Shown one piece after another: positions 21,798 to 33,700 of a stretch of 54,488 bases of DNA. The stretch spans positions 166,465 to 220,952 of the forward strand of contig BLXT01001622.1 in assembly GCA_019648995.1 (NCBI GenBank), written 5' to 3'. The translations under genes were made by a program, and so were the position numbers. The DNA comes from Plakobranchus ocellatus. Its lineage: Eukaryota > Mollusca > Gastropoda > Plakobranchidae. The notes under the pieces were generated by a model. The model had not been told where the DNA came from. It was given only the letters and a program-made list of their open reading frames with translations, and did no database searches. Positions within the stretch are counted from its first letter, which is position 1, and every line of letters begins with the position of its first letter.

Positions 21798-24646
21798 GTA
21801 AGCTAGACAAGTTCTTTCTCCTTCAACATTTTAGAAATACCAACACATCTTTTGAAAGCTGCACATTGTTCTTGATAATTTAATTTTGAAAAAAACTTTT
21901 TTTCCTCTGGGCCATATGAACTGTCAAAAGAAACATACTATGTTTTTAGCCTTATGAAGTGAGAGGAAAAGTAAAAATATTTACATATATTTGATACAAA
22001 TCATAGAGCCAAACCTGTGACGGAGTAGATGTATGAGACTTTGTGGATGGTGAAAATAATTGCAACTTCAAGGATTTAATAAAGGTATAGAAGACTAATG
22101 ATTCATATTTCATATATTTTTTTAATTCATTATTTTTCTTATTACATGTAGTTGAAATCCTTGTAAGTGTTTTTTTTTTGTTTTTTTTTTTGTGAATCTG
22201 TTGAATGAGCTCAATCTTTATTTGTTTGCTTCATTTTTCTCCAATGGTAAGCTTTATTGCCCAGTCAAGACTATTCAATATTGGTTTGATCTAGATTATG
22301 GATTTAACTTTTTCCTCCCCTTTCATCATATATTTAAATTATGTGTTTTACTCCTGAGGAAGCATGCATGTGTCTGCTTGAAGTTTGCTTTTCCTCATTT
22401 CATTTTTTCTTCATGCACGGGTGTGTTTGTATTGAATTTATCATTTTTGTTTCAGCGAAGAGCAAGTTTACCACAATTTGGGCGTGTAAGCGTCATTTTC
22501 TTTTTCTTAGCCCAGAAGCTGCACTTTTTTGAATTTTTAAAATATTGTTCTCCTTTTATATACACTCTTTTTCAAACAATTATATTATAAACAGACAATC
22601 ATATTAATTTTTTTTTTTAATTTTCTGCAATTGAAAAAGCTTAAAAATTGTAGCTCAGCCTTTTTTAGACTGAAACATTGCATCCCTACCTTTGCTTTGA
22701 ATAGATGTGTAATCACCATAATGTTTATGTAGCTTCTTTATTTAATTTATATCATTTTTATTCATTTTTTTAAAAATCAGTTTCTGAAGCTTGGCTTGAA
22801 ATAAGATATTATATATTTCTTTTAAGGATATTTAATTACCAAAAGAAAAAGTAGTTGAAAAATACTGTTGGTTCTTAAGGAATTTTGATTATGACACCTT
22901 TGGTGAGAGATTTATAATGATCAAGTTGCAGTTGTTATAACCTCAGGTAGATTATTTTTTTTGTAAATAAAACACTGGAGAAAATGTGAAACTAATAATT
23001 TTTCACACAATCAGTTGTTACAGCTTGAAATAACTGTAATCCGTCAATATTGAAGGAGGTGTTTGCGAACAATTGCCAATAGGTATTAAGCAAATATTCA
23101 GTGCCTGGAGATATAGATAAAAAATTTCTTTGCAAATATCAAAGGGATTATTATTTGCAATGAAGAAAACCTATTTTTAAATGTATCTTTCGACATTTTG
23201 AACAACTTTTCTCTACACCCTGTTGGGAGATACTAAGGCAAATGAATGACACGTTTGTATATGTCACAATTATGCGCTAAAGCCTGTCAACAGTTTTGCA
23301 AGTATTTAATTGAGGGTAATTATATGAGGAAAGATTTATGATTTTAGTTTTATAGTTAATGGGTATTTGTGCGGCCTTGTTATCTCCCTTGAGTCGGCTT
23401 CCCAAAAGAGGGACTCTGAAACATATTGCTAATATAACAGGAAGAAGAGAATAATTTTCTTTAATTTTCATTGAGATGAAATAAGCACAATTTTATTAGC
23501 ATTGTAAAATGAAATTTGTATTAAATAAGTTATAAAAAAGAATGAAAATATGCTATGTTGACTTAGAAATTAGAGTAAGATTAAGAAAGGCCTAGATTAA
23601 GCTGAAAGGCTGAGAAGGCTAATACTTCTACGCTCAAATTCTACAGACATCATTTCAAAGATTTTTTGCTTGTTGGTCTATGTTTTTTTCAGTGCTAAAA
23701 CCTATCATTGAAAAAAAATGTTAAGAGAAGTACGGAATTCCATGTATTGTATCTGAAGTTCTACTAAGCAAGGCCTACTGCAAAATGATACCAAGAAATG
23801 TGCTTATAGATTAGGAAATGCACTATCTAATCTAGATTTATGATCAAGTCAGTATCTTGATATAATGATTTTTATTGTTTATAAGCTATGCATGTGAGTT
23901 AGGCCGAAGAAAAGAAGCCTATATTAGTCAGATCAACTTGTTATAATGTAAATAAATACCAACATTGATCCCATACCTAATTAAAAAAAAAAACGATTTC
24001 AATCAATGTATTTTTAAAGGCACTTTAGAAGTAAGATAGTTACGTTTAAACCAAAATCTTCTCTAGGTAAGATTGCAACATGGAAATTAAATTGTATTTT
24101 CATGCTTTACTTTCATTCATCTTTAAAGCCGGCCTTTTACAAATTTCTATGCAGCAAGGGGTTAATTTTTCAGGAGCAGTTATGTTGAGGGTTTGTTTTT
24201 CTTGTTCTTTAATTAATATTTAATTCATTGTTGGAGGAGAAGTAGGGATGAAGAAGATGCTACACAATGGGTTGTTTCTCTAATTATTATGATCAATAAA
24301 TTTTTTCACAGGTGTTGTAAGAGGAGAAGTTCATTTCTAAGTTTTGTATGCATACATATGAATTATTATTATCTGTGTTACATAAACGAAATTTCTCTAA
24401 TAAATCAGAGTTATTATCATTATACCTTTATTTATATTTTCATTTTGGAAAGTAAGTCATAGTTATTATTATAAATTTATATATATTTTCATTTTGGAAA
24501 GTAATAGGAATTGGAATGGCTTTGTTTATCAATGTGCGTGAATAAGCTGCTGAATATACAAAAAGAAACAAAAAACAACAACAAAACAAACAGACAAACA
24601 AACAAACAAAACAACAACAGCAGCAGCAGCAGCAGCAGCAGAACAA

Positions 24647-24708
<62 letters not shown>

Positions 24709-27700
24709 TAATAATAATAATAATAATAAACAATAAAGTTGGTTATTATTGGCAATCTGCACAAACTTGTTCATATTTCAAAGGCTTGAAGAGGTGCTGC
24801 GATTCTGGACATCTTGACAAACCTGTTCTTATTTGTAAAATGTTTAAGAGAAATAAAAAAAAACAACCTTTTTAAAAAAGAACTATCTAATCGGGATTTT
24901 TCTTTTTTTGTGTGGAACCCAGTTACAAAGAAAAAGTAAAAATTCCAAAACACTGTAGAAGGTATAATATTTGAAACCTGCAGCTTTAATTAACAAGTGA
25001 TCTGTTATTTAACAGAATGTCCTGTTTGTTTTGTGCACTCAAAGTTTGTACACTCTACAATGAGACTGGATTTAGAAAGATTGGATTTTTTTACCATGTA
25101 GTATACCTTACAAAAGATCTTTAATCTAAACTTATCTAGTTGTGTAGATACTAGATCTAGTTAAGAGGCAATGGCAATGTAATGAATATTTCAATACAAA
25201 TTAGCGTACCTCTTAAAATAAAACTTCTATGTTGAAAATTTAGCAAATTATTAAATTAAAAAAGAAAAAGAAAGAAAGAAAAGAAAAAAATGGTTGAAGA
25301 AACCATATATGAACTAATTTGAAGAAGACAAATTTTGAATACCAAGTTGATAAAGCCAGAGCCAAGCTAGCTCTCCCTCTTTTGGGTTCATGGGGAAACA
25401 ATTTGCCTGGTCTGGCACTATTACCTATTCACCTAAATTTTTGTTATGAGAGGTTTTTTTTGTTGCTGTTTTGTTTTAACATGATATTATGGCGACATGA
25501 AGATGGATAGAAAAGACTTTATCGGCACTTGATTTGTCTTCTAGTTGTGTAGATACTAGATCTAGTTAAGAGGCAATGGCAATGTAATGAATATTTCAAT
25601 ACAAATTAGCGTACCTCTAAAAATAAAACTTCTATGTTGAAAATTTAGCAAATTATTAAATTAAAAAAGAAAAAGAAAAGGGTTTTGCTTTTTTTCAATA
25701 TTTCCAAGCATAAGTCTGATTTTACTAAAACTACTTTTTACTCAGTGCACTAATAGTTTCTTTTCAGAATTTAAGTTTTGCAAGTGAAGTTCATTTAGCC
25801 TGTAGAAAATTTATGAAACACATTGTTGAACACAGAAACATTGTAATCTTAAAGACAATGGAGCTTCTCTTGTCCATTAGAGGCACAAGATGCATTTCTA
25901 CCATAACTGCATATCATTTTAACAGAATTCATACTTTTATTCTTCTCCATAAAAGTGTAAATTATAAGCTTCACATCTTGCTGATATTATGTCCAAAGTA
26001 TGATTACTGCTGACTGCCTGACTTTTCAAGGTTTTCATGCATTGAAAAAAAATTAGTTGTGAATTGTGTACATAATGCATTGATGCAAAATCTTTTTATT
26101 CAGAAATATATCTTTTTTAAACTTATACTTGGAAATCCAAATATATTAATTCAAACCCAGTTTTGCATAATTTAATTGTGAAGAAAAATTTTGGTTGTAA
26201 ATTGTGGAAAATATAAGGAGTTTTCTTTAGGTGTTTGTAGTTAATAATGATGGATGTACATATTATTACAATTGGATAACTCACTATCTTTCTCTCCTTA
26301 AAATGTTTTACAGGACTTACTTTTTAATGCATTTTTTGAAGAGCAATGAGTTTTCATATTTTGATCTACGGGCACAAATTTTTTCTCAGTAGCATTCACC
26401 CTTGTACCATTTATTGTTTTGATTGCAGAGAAGTGTGGCACCAGAGAACCCCTTGCTTTCAGGAAAAGTGCCTGTTTCACCCCCTCTAGTGCCCTCTCGT
26501 GTTCAAACATTTTATGTCGACAACTGGCCTCCCACAGCTCCTGCTGTTATTACTAGAGGTAAATGTATGAATTTTGTATTTCTTGTTCAAGCATTGAAAT
26601 TTGTTCATACTTTTACAGTAGATGTGAAAATAAAATTATCCTGTATGTTAGGATTAGTGATTCTTATACTTTTACATTTAATGTAAAAATAAAATTATAC
26701 AGTAAGTTGTCTTTAGTAATTCTCATACAGTAGATTTGTTTTTAAAAGTTGTAATTAGCTTTCTTGCATATTAGATTTTTGTATATCCTAATCATAGCCT
26801 TGTGTTATCATCCATAAAAATATATTGTAGGCCTAGAGATTATGGAACTTCATTTCTACTATTTTATGTTAGCAAGATAGGAGACCCCCAAGTCTCATTA
26901 AGGCTTATTATGTTAGTAAGCCAGAAAGTATACCCTCTTTAACATAACCTTGCCTCATAAATGGCTAACATCATCACTCATCTTGAACAATGCCAAGTAC
27001 AACGATTGCATTTTTCTTCTATAATTTTTTTTTTAATGTCATGTAGTATTGACATTAACTTTTTTTGCAAATTCCTGTTATCATCTGATATCTATCATTA
27101 TGTTAATTTACTGCACTGAAAAGATATGGGTGCTTTTACATATAATTGATTGGCTTTCTCATTGTAGCTGTGATTACCCAGCATATAATATGTGGAATTG
27201 ATGTTTGTCTGAGCATCTACTTGTGAATTTCCATACTGGTCCCTTTGACTTGAGTATAGTATTCTGATATGGCATAAAGGTTGTTTGGTTTTTGAGTATA
27301 GCCAGTCCATAACAGGGTGATCTCAGGCTTTCATGCCCTCCATCAAGCCAGGGTGCCGGTGGCGGGGCTCGGACTCGCAATAGAAGATTCCCTGCAAATG
27401 TCAGGGCGGGCTGGCTATCCCCTGTGCCACCGACGCCCCCTATATAGCGTAAAAGCTGTCCTTCTTTTTGCTTTCTTGAATCAAATTTATGGATAGGTGT
27501 AGCAGACTTTGAATCAATACAAAATAAGGCCTATGAATAAGGAAAAAAATTGACCATTTTTTTTATAGGTGATACCATAGTGTTTCCAAGCCAACCAGGT
27601 AATCGGAAATCAGCGAAAACTCTAGGTGGCACACCCATATCATTGGAAACAGCAATTGTAAGTCTAGCATGTATAGTCCAGCACAGATTCCTCAAAATCT

Positions 27701-30700
27701 TTGAGAAAAATTGATGAGTTTATAATGTTCTGTTTTAATTCATTAAGAAATCCACTGACTTCATTTACACCCCCTGATCATAAAAAATAGTAATTAATCC
27801 ACTTTTCTGTAAAATTTTCAATTCATTGTCTTTTACTTTTTTTTGAAGAGGGAGGTGAAAGAAATTTATGCATTATTAGTAATTAAATAATTTTTCTAGT
27901 TAAGTTTTGTGTCTAAGCTAACTAAAAGCAAAGTATTTTATAATATTGAATTACTGAAACAACTTATTTGGTTTTACATTCCTCAAGCTTCTTGTGATAT
28001 TTTTGTGGAGGAATAAAGAGCACTAAAGACTGCAAAGAATTCCATGCAGATCTAGCCTGTGCTCTGAGTGTATATGTTGCCAGATCCACTAAATTGAGAT
28101 GGGTTTGGCACTGTCCATTGTCGCTCTGCCTTGCAGGTTTATTTGTTAATGCCTATCACTCAGATAGAGGCTTGTTGACAAGGCTTCAGAGCAGAAAGGT
28201 GTAAATTTTTCCAAGTGCTTCACAATGTTGCACAAGCCCTCCCTGTCTGGGATTGTCATAGCGCCAGATATTTAGTGCTAGACTTATTGTCTCTTTGGAT
28301 TGACCATGGGTGGACAGTGGGCATAATTTCCTATGATGAGGCCACTGCAACTGTACAGGCTTATTTGTTTAAGAGGTAACCAATATTCCTGCATATATCT
28401 ATTGATGACTGCTGTACTTGTACCAAGAATGCTCCCAGTATTTGGAGGAAACTAATTACTTATGAAGTTAATTCTCATTCCTTCTACTCTATCAGGAGCT
28501 ATTTTCGGCATTTACAGCTAGTGCTTTTAGAGCTTTGTTTCTTCTCTGGCCATTGATGGAGAGTTTGCTCAGAAGGTTGTAGATTGATGTTCCAACTAAT
28601 CCCCTAGCACCAATCTCTATGAACAATATCTGGGATTTGTATTCAGCTTTTTTCCAGCCCCTTACTCAAGTCCTTGGATTTTTCTCTTTTGTATGATTTT
28701 GCGTCTTTGATTTTTTTCTACACTCATATGGCACTTTAATATCAATCATGATTTGTCAAATAGCACTGGAATGGAATACGATATCAGGCCTCATTCTTGT
28801 GTCTTGGATGACTTAAGATGTTTTTTCCATCCAGGGAGATAAGCTTAATATTGCTATTCATCATACTTGTCCAGTAAGTTCTTCATCTTGGTATCCATAC
28901 AAGTGAACTTCCACACCAGAATGTAGTTCCACCTTCTGTGAATACTAGTGCCCGTGCTTTTGGTTGGACAGGTAGACCTCCTTTTGCGTCATATATTGCT
29001 GCAGCTTGTTTTTCAACACTCACGTTTTTACCTATCCTGGCTTAGAGCTACTTCGCAGAACTGAGAATATGTTCTGTAGTCTGCTTGCCTTGGGCAGTAG
29101 GCATTTTTCAATCTCCACTGCACCATATTCACATTTGAGGACAGAAGATTGTATTCAGCTCGAATAAGGAAGCTGAGTGGAGCCATCTGCCGAATCTCAT
29201 GCTAGATAAGATATCGCTGTAATGTATTTTCACAGCTTGTCCAATGTCCCTGTTGGGATTGCTGAACTGCTTTCTGCAATCAGTTAGAGTCCTCTTCAAG
29301 TCTGATCTCATCAATAGTCAGATATCCAGGCATGGGAATAGTCTGCAGAAATGAGGGTGTTGGTGGAAAATGAAAAAAAATTCCATGCAGAAATTTTAAA
29401 CAGTCCATGTAAAAAATGTACAGGGAGCAAAATTGAAAGTGAAAAATGGATTTTTAAACATCAATACAACTGTGATTTTTGCTGCTAGTTGCCAGAAGAG
29501 CCTTCCAAAATATTTTAAAGTTTTGAAGAAACATGGCTGGGGGGCTTCACCCTCCTGGGCCCCCCAGCGGGCTGTTGCTCCTATACCCTACTGGGACCTG
29601 GGCGCTCCCTCGACCCCAACCTGATTTCAGTGTTTTTTCATATAAGCAATTCCCATGCTTGTATATTTTTTCTCTCTACCTTCTGTTTTTGACCACAAAT
29701 TTATTCTCTCTGATCCCAGTCCTTTCATTCTAATCTGGTTATCAAGTACCTCTTTCATTTTCAGGCTCTCTTGTGCTTAGTTGACTGTCATGTCAACTCT
29801 TCATTTTTTATTTTCTGCCAGTTGTTAGCTGGGGCTGAATTGATCTCATTGCTGGATCCTCTAAATTTTCAAACATTGTCATTAGTCTAGCTTTTCCGCA
29901 TTTATATTCTTCGATCATTGACTTCAGGGCTTTGCCGAAGTACATTGCAACATCTGTTAGACTAAGTGGTACCCCTAGCCATTTTCTTTTGAACCTGATT
30001 ATTTTGGCTTCTTTAGAATCCACAGATGGAAGTAGAGAGGAAGCAGTAGCTCTACAAATTTGTGATTTGGGGAGGTCCATGTTGGACCTTATCATTGTTC
30101 AACTGTGTAAAGTATTTTATTTCTACTACGCTTTTTAAAAAAAAAAAATTCTTGGAGCTACAGTATGTACCCCCTACTCCAAAAAAAAAAACAAAAAAAA
30201 AACAAGAAATGAAACAACACAATCATCACCAAAGAAAATCAAGAATCAGAAAAAATAGATGTTCACAAGAAGTACTTGCAAGGGAGGAATGAGAAATTTG
30301 TCCTTAATGAATATCTGCCTTTAAAAGCATGTCATGTGATTTATACAAGAAAATAGCTATGCATAATTTGATGTACAATTAAAAGAAAATTGTGTGGCTG
30401 CCTAACATTCCTATTAATTGAAACATTTAATCCTTTGCAGGATCTGAGAAAAATTGTCTATGGGTCAGCTATTCATTCCTTTACTCGAGAATGGCGGAAA
30501 TCAACACTTCAGTTTTACTGCCTTGATGGACAGTTTCCATATGGTATTCAAACATTGAGGGTAATTTTTTTGTGAAATAATAATTAACTTACCAGCATAT
30601 GATATAAATGTAGAAATTATAAAATTATTAATATCATTTGGGCTTAACCTGCATGCTCTAAATAGTAGTTCCCTCAAACAAAAGTTTAATGTACCAAGAA

Positions 30701-33700
30701 ACTTTGAAGGAAAATGGAGTATTTTCTTTATATATTTAATTTTCTAGGACCGAACTTGATAAATGATTGACTTGATAAAAAATATCCAAATGTTTACTTC
30801 ATATCATATGTTTTCTTTTCATTAACAAATTTTTATTTCTTTAGCAAGTAATTGATTTTTATTCACATTGTATTTTCTCTCAGTCTCACATCCTCAACTC
30901 CTTTGGATTGAGTTTTATTTCTATTGATTTTTCTTTTCAAAGTGTGGTTCCAGGGGACTTGCTCTTTGTGTCCAAAGCTATATGCTGAAACATATGATCT
31001 TTGACAGGGAATACAAATCATCTCTTCTGTTGGGAGCTGGGTGAGTAAGCAGTGAATACTGTGAAATTTATACCAAGGCCACTTTTGTGGTGTAAGTACA
31101 AATTAGATGTGAATAAGATGTGAAGAAGAGCTGATATCATTTAGCAATTTTCGATGTTTCAGAGATCATCCGTTTTGATGTATATATCCTTTAGAAATGT
31201 TTTGATTTTAAAGTAAAATTTTAATTTAAAATAACTTTGAGATTAGACCAAATGAGCAAGTCTCATTTAAAACATTTATGATTATCGAAATAGAATGAAA
31301 CTTTTTGTGAGCTCTGCAATGATGAAAACAGGGTAGATCTTTTTTGACTGGGAGCCAAGATATGGAATATTTAAATTACAAGAAATAAAACACTTTAAAA
31401 AAGCAAAAAAAAAAAAAAAATTATTGTAAGTGATCTATGACTTATTGGGACTGATCTAGAGGCAATTCTACACCTTTTATGAGTAAGCTACAATCAGTTA
31501 TGAGCTTGTCTCTGCTTAAGTGGTGACTAAGAGGCATGTTGTTTGGCATTGTGGCACAGAGTTAATCAAATTCTTGATCTGGGAGTTTTAGTCTTCATTC
31601 CACCTTTGTGTGAGGAAAATTTGTGCTGAACTTAATAATCAGTAGTTGATTTTTTCCTCCCAAAACTATAGTTTTTAATTATGAATGTTATTCAATACAA
31701 AAATGATAAAAACTAAATTTCCCCTAGCTCTTATCTAAGCTGATGCACTAACAGTGGCTTGGATAAGTGAAACAGTTCAGATTTTTTGATGCACAAATAG
31801 TAGGATGAAGGGCTGAGGAGATTGTTCCCCTAATCGGGAAAAAGGTGATCATGCGCGCACATCTCAACCTGCTTCTTGGTTACTCATGGCAGTATATTTT
31901 GTAATTATTTAAAGTGAATTAATCCAATGTTGTAGGAAATGTTTGGAATATCCATAACTACAGTGAAGAAAAGCTTTGCTTGGGCATTTCCAATCAGATG
32001 TTTTCTTACAGGCAACAGGACATTGCTAGAGCTTGATTCAAGTAGCTTTCTTACAATTTGGCTGTGTTTTTAAAAATTGTAACTCACAACATAGAATTTT
32101 TCCTTCTAACTGATATTTTAGTCAGGCTAGCCGAAGTCTGGTGGGTGTGTCAAGCACATAAATCACTGTCAAGTCTAGCCCGCTGCCTAAACAAACTGGG
32201 TGAACAGGTGCATGCAATAATTGATGCCGCACATACAAAAATCAGGAAAAACTGACTTGTTTGTAACTTTTAAAGGGCTTTCCTTCCAATCCTATCCCTA
32301 GGTTTCTTACAGCATTGGATTCTTTAACATCTCTTGTTATCATTGTGCAAAATTCTGATGCAATTTATATTTACAGTGTACTTGTAAGAAGCTTATTTAG
32401 ATATGAATGAACAAGCTCACATTCTATTCAGCCTGCAGATGAAACACACCTCATTCACACTCACATACATGCAACCCTACAGATAACACAATACTCACAG
32501 TTGTAGAGAAAGATGACAGAAAGACACAACACGCAGACAAATATCTCACAGTAAGACAGAGGCAAATATCACAGAAATAAGCTTAAGCGACACACATTAT
32601 AGTGATAAGATACAATCCGCTTCTTCAGTTTGCAGAACAACACAGACAACACATCAACAGAAATTCACACTTTAGACCCAGGCACCACACATGTAGAAAT
32701 GATCTCTGATGACCATCCTTCGCAGTCACATCTTCCTACTCCAATTATACCCAGGGCTTCATCAATTTCACTCATGTTCAAGGACATGTCCAATTCAATC
32801 ACTCATTTAGTTTATCTCTTGACAAACCACTTTCAAAAGAAGAGGAAAAGTTGAACGAACGCGCATCTCATTAAAATAAAATTACACACAGATCCGCACA
32901 GAAAGACGGTTAAATGCAAAACGAAAGGACAGCGTCTTCTATTACAAAGAGTTATAGCAGCGAGGAGAGCCACAACTGCAGTTAGGACTCCAACAAAAAG
33001 AAGGCGAGCACGCATTGTAGAGCATGTTAGGGGAACAGTAGTTGGACCATCGAACACAAAAGGCGCAGCAGACACACAATTAGCAGTAGAGTTAAAAAGG
33101 ATACCAGTTTGCCAAAGACAGATAGTTTACAAAAAAGCAGGAATAAAACAAAAGACGAAACTTACAAAAGAACAGACATTGGCTATGAAGGAGAAGTTAG
33201 GAATGACCTGGCAACAGGGCAGGAAACATGGGAAGTTACTAGAAAAGTTAGGGTACAAATACAAAATGAGTAATCAGTTAGAGGGCTTTCTAAAGAAATG
33301 ATATCAGATTTTGTGCATGTAGGTTAAAGGCAGTTTTTAGATCATCAAAAGAAGTAGGTACCCCAAACCAGCCTTTGCTTGTGCTCTCTGCCGCTGATAA
33401 ATCGCATTTCGATACTTTTCAACTGCAAATATCAACCCCGTAGCTTCGTGCAATTACCTCTATACTTATATGGTTAAAAAGCTTATCTTTTCTTCTTTTC
33501 AAACGTGTAAATCATGAATAGGTGTAATTTTTAGCATTATCACTGAAAAGACTGTAAAAGTAGGTGTAAGCCACATTTTTTGCGGGGTGCGCGGGCCAAT
33601 TTCGCGAACACACTCTCTTTCTTAGCCTTGCGCAGGCTCACCATGTATGGCATCATTCTAAAATAGCATCAATGGACGCAGAAATAAATGAGCTTTTTTT

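Larger units (their letters stand above)
21798..26428 (+). other. Intron 1 of MINDY-4B-like gene
   Basis: A 4.6 kb AT-rich intron. It holds T-rich tracts (22170-22190), a compound microsatellite (24580-24730), a 138 bp direct repeat pair (25136/25541) and AGATCT words. A missed coding exon is possible, because the leader is poorly conserved, but none with good splice borders was found. Confidence 0.55.

Noticed and set aside
22192..22590. 132-codon Phe/Leu-rich plus frame in intron 1
   Set aside because: T-rich chance frame; no conserved motif and not phase-compatible with flanking exons.
24440..24764. Long open frames of Leu/Val/Cys or Thr repeats
   Set aside because: They arise entirely from the CAA/CAG/ATA microsatellite; no homology or splice context.
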